A stretch of 14,012 nt of DNA from Acidobacteriota bacterium (lineage in GTDB: Bacteria > Acidobacteriota > UBA6911 > RPQK01 > JADFOI01). The stretch is from positions 1-14,012 of the forward strand of contig JAPYTY010000027.1 in NCBI GenBank assembly GCA_029942065.1, in the 5' to 3' direction. The notes below the pieces were generated by a model. It was not told the origin of the DNA, did no database searches, and saw only the letters and a list, made by a program, of their open reading frames with translations. How positions within the stretch are numbered: position 1 is the stretch's first letter; each line of letters starts with the position of its first letter. Position numbers and translations under genes: made by a program. Shown in pieces: positions 7,021 through 13,720 of this stretch.

Positions 7021-8787
7021 TCAGTCCAAGTATGAGGTCCGCTGGGGATATCGATAGTACTTCACTTCCTGATCGGGAGACTGGTCGGGATTGACATAGA
7101 CGAACCTGCCGCCCGTCATCGTCCTGAGCACCGGAATGTCCTTGATCTCGAGGGGATCGACCGTCAGAATGTCGCGGCCCAGCACCACCAGGTCGGCCCA
7201 TTTGCCCACTTCGAGTGACCCCTTGATGTCATCTTCAAAGAAAGCCCAGGCCGGGGTGATGGTGACGGTCCGGATAGCCTGCTCCAGCGTCAGGCTTTCC
7301 TCGGGCTGGTAGACCTTGCCGGACTTGCGCACCCGGTTGACGGCTTCCCAGACGGTAAAAAGCGGGCCCACCGGCGCCTGGTCGCTGCTCAGGATCACTG
7401 GAATCCCGGCATCCCGGTAGGTGGCCACGGGCTTGTCGCCCAGATGAGGCCGATCGGGGTCCTGATGGATCGTCTCCTCGGCGTCATCGGCCGTATGATA
7501 GATGCGGGTCACCTGCAAATCGGCAATAATCCCCAGCCTTTTCATGGTATCGATATTGGCCTGGGTCGGGTAGTGGATATGGGTGAAGATATGGCGGGCG
7601 TTCTCTCGAGGATAGAGCTTGTAGGCTTCTTCCAGAGCTTCGCTCACATAGTCAAAGGTCTCCGGCGTGGTGATGTGGACGTAGAGCTGCCATCCCGCCT
7701 TGTGCCCCTCGATGAGGACCTGTTTTCCCTTTTCCTCGGGTACGATGTAGGGCTTGGCCCCGGGGTACCCCTTGTCCATGCTCAGCTTGAAGGACCCCAC
7801 CCGGAAAAAATCATTCTTGAGAGGCGGCTCAAAAAGCAGGCCCTGAATCAGGTCGATGCAGTCCTGGGCCGAGAGGGCCCTCACCGGCACTCGAATCATC
7901 AGATTAAGGCGAACCCACTTACCGATCTCGCTTTGCGCCACCCGCTGAAAGGCATGTTGAATGGGCTGATTGTTGCTGGCCATGGCGGGGTCGGCCAAAC
8001 TGGTAATTCCGTAGGGAACGATATCGTTCTCAATAGACCGCAGGATATTGGCCTCCAGTCTATCGGTCGACCAGACTCCCAGCGGCTCCCGCAGCAGGTG
8101 GGCCGCCGAGCGTCCCTTCATGACACCCGTGAGCTGTCCGGTCCGGCCATCGATTTCAAACTCGCCCATCAAACCGCTGCGGTGAGGCTGGGGAGTCCGG
8201 CGGTTGATGTTGGCCTTCTCCAGGGCCATGCTGTTGGCGACATACACGCCGTCCGCCGCAAACGTGATCACGACCGGGTTGTCGGGAGAGACAGGGTCCA
8301 GATCGAACTTGTTCGGCCAGCGCTTTTCTTCAATCATGTCCACGATGGCCGGCCCAAAAGGAATCCACACCAGCTCGCCCGGTGAGGCGGCTTCCGCTTC
8401 TCGGCCCACGACCTCGACAATCTTTCCAATCGATCGAGCCGCCGCCAGTTCGGGGATGGCCGGATTGGGTGCCTCACCCACCGGCCAGGCCAGGTGAAGA
8501 TGGGAATCATGAAGGCCGGGTAAAACGGTCTTCCCTTCCAGGTCCATCACCTCGGTACCGGCGCCGGTCAGGGCCAGGACGTCGCTGTCGGAACCGACAG
8601 CTATCAGACGCCCGTCCTTGATGGCCACCGCCTGAGCGATGGAAAAGCTCTCATCCACGGTGACAATTTTCCCGTTGTGGAGAACCATGTCCGGGGCCAA
8701 CGTCTCGGGAACACTGGAAGCACAACTGCTCAGGCTCAACAGGAAGAGCACCGCCAAAAAGCGAGTCGTCACTCTGTTGATATTCAT
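7021..8787 (-). CDS. Amidohydrolase-family lipoprotein, YtcJ-like (paralog E)
   Basis: 588 residues. The leader ends in a lipobox, L19-S-S-C22, with Ala at +2, so the protein is probably lipid-anchored and sorted to the outer membrane. GGAGAGAGGA lies just before the ATG. The first sandwich (DMVLHNGKIVTVDE to GKTVLPGLHD) leads to the metal motif D94-S-H96-L-H98. Other candidate ligands are K334 (GSFKLSMDKG, the place of the carboxylated lysine in this branch), H371, H403 or H405, and D469 (SSDQAPVGP). The C-terminus carries GSLEVGKWADLVVLGRD (523-539). This is the canonical YtcJ/amidohydrolase-3 pattern, more standard than that of genes A, B and D. Family members cleave amide or formamide-like bonds; the substrate here is unknown. 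It is divergent from paralog B and probably co-transcribed with the PQQ-like gene. Confidence 0.88.
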   Translation of the reverse strand: MNINRVTTRFLAVLFLLSLSSCASSVPETLAPDMVLHNGKIVTVDESFSIAQAVAIKDGRLIAVGSDSDVLALTGAGTEVMDLEGKTVLPGLHDSHLHLAWPVGEAPNPAIPELAAARSIGKIVEVVGREAEAASPGELVWIPFGPAIVDMIEEKRWPNKFDLDPVSPDNPVVITFAADGVYVANSMALEKANINRRTPQPHRSGLMGEFEIDGRTGQLTGVMKGRSAAHLLREPLGVWSTDRLEANILRSIENDIVPYGITSLADPAMASNNQPIQHAFQRVAQSEIGKWVRLNLMIRVPVRALSAQDCIDLIQGLLFEPPLKNDFFRVGSFKLSMDKGYPGAKPYIVPEEKGKQVLIEGHKAGWQLYVHITTPETFDYVSEALEEAYKLYPRENARHIFTHIHYPTQANIDTMKRLGIIADLQVTRIYHTADDAEETIHQDPDRPHLGDKPVATYRDAGIPVILSSDQAPVGPLFTVWEAVNRVRKSGKVYQPEESLTLEQAIRTVTITPAWAFFEDDIKGSLEVGKWADLVVLGRDILTVDPLEIKDIPVLRTMTGGRFVYVNPDQSPDQEVKYYRYPQRTSYLD

Positions 8788-9059
8788 GGTTCCTCTCTCC
8801 AGTAAAAGTTGGATGACCTCTTACGAGTGTAGGTAACTAGCTTGATCGTCCATCCACCCACAAAAGGGCTAACAGCGGCCGAATCATACCACAAGCCCAG
8901 AGGCGGAAAAACCAATTTTGCTTGACTTTCCACCCGGAAAATGAGATCAAAACGTCAGGTTTTTGCTCTTCTGATGATGGCGATGTCGATACCCCCTCTT
9001 CAAGGCTCTTTTTCTGAACATGGACCTGAGCTTTGAAGCTTAATCTGGAGGATACTATT
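8788..9059. other. Divergent promoter region between lipoprotein E and amidohydrolase B
   Basis: This 272-base space separates two genes transcribed away from each other and must hold both promoters. A TTGACT (8922-8927) on the plus strand could be a -35 element for gene B, but the bases 17 positions later (GATCAA) are a poor -10, so I do not assign it. No hairpin repeat is present, unlike most other gaps in the window. Confidence 0.45.
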
Positions 9060-10913
9060 ATGAGGCGCACGGCTTTAATATTCAGTCTGATCATCCTGTA
9101 CAACTCGGCGACCACATGGGCGCAGGAACTGCCCCTGCTGGTGGCTCGGCAAGGCTACGCCGACCTCGTCTTGACCAGTGGGAAGATTGCCACCATGGAC
9201 GATCGAAGCAGCCTTCCCAACACCCCTGGAAATATCGTTGAAGCCATGGCCATCAAGGGAAAAAGAATCATGGCCCTGGGGAGCAATGCCCAGATGAGAA
9301 TTCTGGCGGGACCGGAGACCCGCTTCGTGGACCTGGCCAACAAAACCGTGATCCCCGGCCTGGTGGCGACCCATTTTCATCTTTACGGCAACGCGGCCCG
9401 CCAGTACGGCCCGGGCCAGGGACTGGTCGACCCCAGCATCAAGTTGACCGTCACGGCCGAGACCACCGCCGAAGCGACGGCCGGAAAGGTACGGGATACC
9501 CTGATCAACGCCATACGCGTGCAGAACATTCCCAAGGGAAAATGGATCACGGTCAGCCTGCTCGAGAACGAGAACAACGCCATCGGCACCACCTTCACCT
9601 GGGTCTACAAGGGCAACCTCAACCGCAGGCAATGGGATAATGCCACGCCCGATAACCCGGTGGCGGTAAAAACGGGAGGGACTCACCCGCTCTTCAACGA
9701 GGCCGCCATGGATGCCTTCATCGAGATCTTCCCTGATTTCAACGAGAGCGTCGATCTGGAAAACGGACCCAACTCGGCGATGGACGGGTATGTGGGCGTC
9801 CCCGGTATGGATGCCCTCAGCTGGGAATTCTGGTGGAAAGACGAACCGCTCGAAAAGTTGTCCGAGACGCTGCGCTTGTTCGGAACGGATCTGCAGAAAC
9901 TGGGAATCACCACCGTGGCAACGCGGATCGTGGCCCCCCGGATCGTGGCTGCCTACAACCGCCTGAATCGCCAGGCCCAGATGCCCCACCGACTGGCTTA
10001 CTACATCGAATCGCAGCGGGGCCGCCACTTCGGGCTTCGCTTCACTCGTGAGTTTTACAAGGCCGCGGGCGCCCCCTGGACCGATCACGTCAACGGTGGC
10101 GAGATGCTTTGGCTCAACGGCATGTGCAACGAGATCTGGGATTCCATCTACAACGAGGTGTGCCTGGGTGACGACGTCCCGGCCCCCGCCGACATCAAAT
10201 CTCGCGAGCGCTGTCCGGCCCCGGGAACCAAGCCGTGGGAATCCTACAAGGCCGCTATCCTGAGCGGATGGCGTCCAGCTCAGGCCCACGGCACTTCCAG
10301 TCACGGTGCCCGGCTTTACATCGAGATGCTGGAAGAGGCGATGAGAGAGGGCAACCTCTCGGTCGAGTACATCCGAGGTCTGCGCACCACCATGGAGCAC
10401 AGCTTCCTGCTGGGTAATGTTCCCGACGTGATGGCCGGCATCAAGAAATATGGAATCATCATCAACGTCACCCCCAGCCATCTGGCCCGGGTGCCCGGTG
10501 TCCTGGAAGCCTATGGCGAGAAGCTGGAACCTTTCATCATGCCGGTCAAGACCTGGATCGAGAACGGTCACCGGGTGACCTTCGAAGCTACCGGGTCGGA
10601 TTTCTGGACCCCTATTTACACACTCATGGCCCGGCGCATCCAGAAGCAGGGCACCGACCAGTGGGTGGAGCTGCTTCCGGAACAGGGCATTGACCGGGTC
10701 ACGGCCCTGAAGATGGCCACCACCTGGGCCTCCGAGTACATGCTGGCCGAGGATACCGTGGGCACACTGGAACCAGGAAAATTCGCTGATTTCGCGGTCC
10801 TGGAGAAGGACTTTTTCACCGTACCGATTGAGGAAATTCCGAATATGAACGTCATCATGACCGGGCTCAGCGGCGAGATCGTTCACGACTCGACGGGCCT
10901 GGCCGGCAACTAG
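9060..10913 (+). CDS. Exported amidohydrolase-family metal-dependent hydrolase (paralog B)
   Basis: 617 residues from ATG 9060, eight bases after GGAGG (9047-9051). An upstream ATG at 9033 would put extra residues before the signal peptide and has no binding site. The leader MRRTALIFSLIILYNSATTWA is a Sec signal with cleavage near A21-Q22. The rest aligns along its whole length with paralog A: ADLVLTSGKIATMDDRS, H105-x-H107 (THFHLYG), the Cys-bearing NGMCNEIWDSIYNEVC segment, HGTSSHGARLY, TTMEHSF, TGSDFWTP and GTLEPGKFADFAVLEKD. The ligand set is therefore the same as in A. Two stretches are identical to A at DNA level over 27 and 31 bases, which points to recent duplication or gene conversion. 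The gene is followed within a base or two by two hairpin repeats and then by gene C. Confidence 0.87.
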   Translation: MRRTALIFSLIILYNSATTWAQELPLLVARQGYADLVLTSGKIATMDDRSSLPNTPGNIVEAMAIKGKRIMALGSNAQMRILAGPETRFVDLANKTVIPGLVATHFHLYGNAARQYGPGQGLVDPSIKLTVTAETTAEATAGKVRDTLINAIRVQNIPKGKWITVSLLENENNAIGTTFTWVYKGNLNRRQWDNATPDNPVAVKTGGTHPLFNEAAMDAFIEIFPDFNESVDLENGPNSAMDGYVGVPGMDALSWEFWWKDEPLEKLSETLRLFGTDLQKLGITTVATRIVAPRIVAAYNRLNRQAQMPHRLAYYIESQRGRHFGLRFTREFYKAAGAPWTDHVNGGEMLWLNGMCNEIWDSIYNEVCLGDDVPAPADIKSRERCPAPGTKPWESYKAAILSGWRPAQAHGTSSHGARLYIEMLEEAMREGNLSVEYIRGLRTTMEHSFLLGNVPDVMAGIKKYGIIINVTPSHLARVPGVLEAYGEKLEPFIMPVKTWIENGHRVTFEATGSDFWTPIYTLMARRIQKQGTDQWVELLPEQGIDRVTALKMATTWASEYMLAEDTVGTLEPGKFADFAVLEKDFFTVPIEEIPNMNVIMTGLSGEIVHDSTGLAGN

Positions 10914-10939
10914 TGTAGCGGCCGCTTCGGCGAGCGGCC
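10914..10939. repeat. GC-rich hairpin repeat, copy 4, inverted orientation
   Basis: TGTAGC precedes GGCCGCT (10920-10926), loop TCGGCG, AGCGGCC (10933-10939). Compared with copies 2 and 3 the TGTAGC tail is on the left, so this copy is inverted. It begins directly after the stop codon of amidohydrolase B. Confidence 0.7.
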
Positions 10940-10962
10940 CGATCGACATACTATTTAAGACA

Positions 10963-10980
10963 GCCGCTCATGTTAGCGGC
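10963..10980. repeat. GC-rich hairpin repeat, copy 5, shorter form
   Basis: GCCGCT (10963-10968), loop CATGTT, AGCGGC (10975-10980), followed by CTCC as in copy 1. Together with copy 4 it makes a facing pair about 24 bases apart between genes B and C, an arrangement typical of REP-like doublets. Confidence 0.6.
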
Positions 10981-11010
10981 CTCCACCACTGCAAGTAGAA
11001 AGGCTCAATC

Positions 11011-12858
11011 ATGTTGAACCGAGTGTTACTTTTACAAGCCGGGCTGATTCTTGGACTCCTCTTTATCCTGACCCCGGGGACAGCTGCCGGGCAGGACGTC
11101 TCCGACCTGTTAGTAAGATTGGAGGCCTATCCGGATGTGATCGTGCTCAACGGAGAGATCGCCGTCATGGACAACCAGTTGACCACGGTTGAAGCCCTGG
11201 CCGTTCGGGGCCGCAGGATCCTGGCGCTCGGAACCACCCAGGAGATCGGAGAACTGGCGGGACCCCAAACCGAGGTCATCGATGTGAAGGGCCGGACGGT
11301 CCTTCCCGGAATCATCGACAGCCACACTCATCCTCATCTGTGGCTGTACAACCATTTTGGCAGCGATCCGGAATACAACCCCGACCCCCAGCTCAAGATG
11401 GTGCCGGTTCTGGGTCTGCATGAGGATGATCTGGATGAGATGACTCGAAGCGGAATCCTGGAAAAAATTGGCGGCGTGATCCGAAGCAGGGCGGCCGAAC
11501 TGGGTCCCGACAAATGGGTGGTCGTCAACATCCCCATGAAGGATGGGGCCATTCAGGGTCAGGATATCTCCCCCGTCATCCAGCAACGTATGGTCACCAC
11601 CGCCGATCTGGATAGGATGAGCCCCAGAAACCCTGTTTTTCTCACCGGAAGCCTGATGTCCGGCGTGTACAACAATCAGGCGAGAAGGGTCATCAGTGAA
11701 GCCATCGGACGGGACATCGAAACCCTTAAACCCGTCGCCCTGCGGGTCTGGTATTTTCTGATTTACGACATCATTCTCCGAAACCGGACCGAGGATGTGG
11801 CCACCATGCTCAAGAAGGAGTTGATGGAAAACGCCACTTTCGGGGTCACCACCGTGCAGACCCATGTCGAACCACTGGAAGTCTTGAAAGCGCTTAACCT
11901 TCTGAACAAGAGGGACGAAATGCCCATCCGCTGGGCCTGGATCCATCGGGTCGCCTATTCTCTGGCCAAGGATCCGGCCGAATTTTACACCCTGCTAGGC
12001 GACTTCAGCGCCCAGGGAGGCGATTACCTCTGGAACAGCGGAGTAGGGGAAGAAGGGTGGGACGCAAACCCCTGCACCCAGGCTCGTCCCCAGGATCCTG
12101 CCACCCTAGAGCAGTTTGAACGTCTGGAGCAGTGCGCGACTCAGAAACCGGGAACCCTCCGTTTCAACGGGCACCTGGCGGCTCTGAAGGCCGGTTTGAG
12201 ACTGGCCGACGTGCATGCCACTCAGGATGGGACCACCGATATTCTGTTTCAGTTGATGGACCAGGTCATGAAGGAGGAGGACTGGACGCTGGAACAGATC
12301 CGAGAGAAGCGACATTTCTTTGACCATCCCCTCCTGATCCGGCCGGATCAAATCCCCAGACTGGCCGAGTACGGCCTTTGGATGAACATGCAGGCAACCG
12401 GCATGGTCCGCAGAATCGCTCAGTTCACCAGTGTCTATGGAGACCAGTACCTGAAGTGGTTCACGCCCACCAAGAGCATGCTGGACGCCGGCGCAAGATT
12501 CACTCTGGCCACCGATGCCCATCTGGCGGAAGTGCCCCAGGAGTCCCAGATCGGAGCCTGGCCCTGGTACGGATTCTGGCCGCTTTTCGCCTTTTACGTC
12601 ACCCGGGAATGGGACGGCGAGATCTGGGTGCCGGAGGAGAAACTGGATCGGATCAGTGCCCTACGCGGATGGACCACCTGGGCTGCCGAATCGGTGCTCC
12701 GGGAAAAGGATCTGGGATCCTTGGAGAAGGGAAAACTGGCCGACCTGATCGTTCTGGATCGGGACTACTTCACCATCCCCGAAATGGACATCAAGAAGAT
12801 CAACAACCTGATGACCCTGGTAGGCGGAAAGGTGATCTATAAGAGCGCAGACTTTTAG
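11011..12858 (+). CDS. Exported amidohydrolase-family metal-dependent hydrolase (divergent paralog C)
   Basis: 615 residues. AGAAAGG (10997-11003) lies seven bases before the ATG. The leader (MLNRVLLLQAGLILGLLFIL, then TPGTAAG) is a Sec signal peptide with cleavage near G27-Q28. The beta-sandwich (PDVIVLNGEIAVMD, GRTVLPGIID) leads to H105-T-H107. Other placed ligands are H402 (ADVHATQDG), H439 and D502 (ATDAHLAE). The C-terminus has GSLEKGKLADLIVLDRD (569-585). It shares the general plan of A and B, including the TIP end motif (YFTIP versus FFTIP) and two cysteines (C355, C375) in the same insert, but it is clearly more divergent and keeps the standard DSHxH that A and B have changed. It lies 97 bases after B on the same strand, so co-transcription is possible. 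Substrate unknown. Confidence 0.87.
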   Translation: MLNRVLLLQAGLILGLLFILTPGTAAGQDVSDLLVRLEAYPDVIVLNGEIAVMDNQLTTVEALAVRGRRILALGTTQEIGELAGPQTEVIDVKGRTVLPGIIDSHTHPHLWLYNHFGSDPEYNPDPQLKMVPVLGLHEDDLDEMTRSGILEKIGGVIRSRAAELGPDKWVVVNIPMKDGAIQGQDISPVIQQRMVTTADLDRMSPRNPVFLTGSLMSGVYNNQARRVISEAIGRDIETLKPVALRVWYFLIYDIILRNRTEDVATMLKKELMENATFGVTTVQTHVEPLEVLKALNLLNKRDEMPIRWAWIHRVAYSLAKDPAEFYTLLGDFSAQGGDYLWNSGVGEEGWDANPCTQARPQDPATLEQFERLEQCATQKPGTLRFNGHLAALKAGLRLADVHATQDGTTDILFQLMDQVMKEEDWTLEQIREKRHFFDHPLLIRPDQIPRLAEYGLWMNMQATGMVRRIAQFTSVYGDQYLKWFTPTKSMLDAGARFTLATDAHLAEVPQESQIGAWPWYGFWPLFAFYVTREWDGEIWVPEEKLDRISALRGWTTWAAESVLREKDLGSLEKGKLADLIVLDRDYFTIPEMDIKKINNLMTLVGGKVIYKSADF

Positions 12859-12869
12859 TCTGCGCGTTT
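12845..12869 (+). terminator. Hairpin overlapping the stop codon of gene C, possible terminator
   Basis: GCGCAGACT (12845-12853) pairs perfectly with AGTCTGCGC (12857-12865) around the loop TTT, and GTTT follows. The stop codon TAG (12856-12858) lies in the loop and right arm, so the last codons of gene C form the left arm. The T-run is short, so terminator function is uncertain. GCGCAGACT-type palindromes are also a common dispersed intergenic element. Confidence 0.5.
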
Positions 12870-12874
12870 CACAG

Positions 12875-13043
12875 GTTTCACGTTGAGGGGGAGACGGCCG
12901 GTGGGAGGCGTCTCAGGTCGTGTAGCGGCCTTGCTGTCTTCCCGCAGGGCCCCCTTTACGCACGCCAACGGTACCTGCTAGGCCAACAACATTTGAGACG
13001 TGAAACGTGGAACTTTAAACGTGAAACGGCGCACGAAGTGCGC
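12875..13043. repeat. Intergenic region with TTTCACGTT inverted repeats and a GCGCAC hairpin
   Basis: Between the convergent genes C and the small exported protein. GTTTCACGTT (12875-12884) is inverted at 13018-13027 as AACGTGAAAC, and GACGTGAAACGTGGAAC starts near 12997 as another degenerate copy. GCGCAC-GAA-GTGCGC (13029-13043) is a hairpin immediately 3' of the minus-strand stop codon (13046-13044). The stretch 12902-12916 repeats a sequence found at 3361-3375, and a GTAGCGGCC half-site lies near 12921. No gene is visible. Confidence 0.5.
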
Positions 13044-13601
13044 TCAGTGCATGTAGAAGAAGCAGCTGATCAACGGATACAGCGCCTTGCTGACCACGTT
13101 GATAAGTGCCTGGGAATCCTGCATTCCCTCCAGAAGCCGACCTTCCAGATCCCACATTTCGACTTGCTCCGCCAGGATCGTCAGCGGCAGAGCCTCGACA
13201 TCCCCGGCGATCTGGCTGACCAGGAAAGCGACGGCTTCTTCGGAAAGAGCTTCAGGACTATCTTCCGGGACCGCGACCTCAACCCGAATCCGACCTGGTC
13301 CCATCTCCTGGACCGAGATCTGCCCTTCCACCTTTTCCACCGGATAAGGGCGCTCGACCCGGACCAGGCTCAACTGGGGCACCGGGAAGACGATCTCCGC
13401 CTTGAGCCGGCGAATTTTCACCTCTGGCTGGGTTTCAAAGCGCATGTGGAGCGTCACCTCCTGGCCGGCCGTGGCCACCAGATTGCTTATAAGAACCTGG
13501 TTTTTAACGGCTTCCGATGGAGGTGACTGCTGGGGAAAAACAGCTGGGACCTGCATCGCCAGGATGATCAAAAGCGCGCCTTCTCGAATCGATCTACTCA
13601 T
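13044..13601 (-). CDS. Small exported protein of unknown function, possible cohesin-like fold
   Basis: 185 residues, minus strand. The N-terminus (MSRSIREGALLIILAMQVPAVFPQQ) looks like a Sec signal with cleavage near residue 23. The following 110 residues are beta-rich: ATAGQEVTLHMRFET, then RRLKAEIVFPVPQLSLVRVERP and RIRVEVAVPEDSPEALSEEAVAFLVSQIAG. A 'G-Q-x-V' strand, a 'plus-strand F-P' repeat and a later 'V-A-F-L' strand recall cohesin-type or similar immunoglobulin-like domains, but the match is by eye and weak. The C-terminus ends in an unusual hydrophobic segment, ALYPLISCFFYMH. No clear ribosome binding site precedes the ATG. Codon use and length support a real gene. It diverges from amidohydrolase D. 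Confidence 0.65.
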   Translation of the reverse strand: MSRSIREGALLIILAMQVPAVFPQQSPPSEAVKNQVLISNLVATAGQEVTLHMRFETQPEVKIRRLKAEIVFPVPQLSLVRVERPYPVEKVEGQISVQEMGPGRIRVEVAVPEDSPEALSEEAVAFLVSQIAGDVEALPLTILAEQVEMWDLEGRLLEGMQDSQALINVVSKALYPLISCFFYMH

Positions 13602-13615
13602 GCCTGAACCATTTT

Positions 13616-13641
13616 AGCCCGAATGATGCATCGTCCGGGCT
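13616..13641. promoter_or_regulatory. Hairpin in the divergent region before gene D
   Basis: AGCCCG (13616-13621) pairs with CGGGCT (13636-13641), with the nested palindrome GATGCATC (13624-13631) inside. TTTTAG follows on the plus strand, but no plus-strand gene ends here, so an attenuator or protein-binding site is more likely than a terminator. Function is not known. Confidence 0.35.
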
Positions 13642-13661
13642 TTTAGCTTGACCGTTGGTGT

Positions 13662-13673
13662 TTAATCGATTAA
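13662..13673. promoter_or_regulatory. Perfect 12-base palindrome TTAATCGATTAA, operator candidate
   Basis: TTAATCGATTAA is fully self-complementary and lies eight bases after a TTGACC (13648-13653) that could be a -35 element for gene D, so a protein bound here would cover the promoter. It sits about 50 bases before the start codon. No other copy was noticed in the window. Confidence 0.35.
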
Positions 13674-13720
13674 TGATTTCGAGGTTACATGATTTGGGAA
13701 GCTTCTTAGATGGAGGATTG

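Noticed and set aside
7021..7023. TGA at the end of lipoprotein E as a selenocysteine codon
   Set aside because: The amidohydrolase domain is already complete and the downstream sequence is the hairpin repeat, which occurs elsewhere away from TGA codons.
8922..8950. Promoter for amidohydrolase B from TTGACT
   Set aside because: The -10 position reads GATCAA, a poor match; the region must hold a promoter but this site is not convincing.
9075..10949. Very long antisense open frame opposite amidohydrolase B (also 3824-5380 opposite A, 1220-2158 opposite ubiD)
   Set aside because: These are mirror frames of GC-rich genes with strong codon bias; their products show no domains, and the sense frames have clear motifs.
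13044..13046. TGA of the small exported gene as a second selenocysteine codon (hairpin 13029-13043 follows)
   Set aside because: The hairpin begins right after the TGA, too close for a SECIS, and the read-through sequence is repeat DNA without protein character.
13616..13641. Intrinsic terminator on the plus strand
   Set aside because: Although TTTTAG follows the stem, no plus-strand gene ends within 700 bases upstream, so termination of a gene transcript is unlikely.
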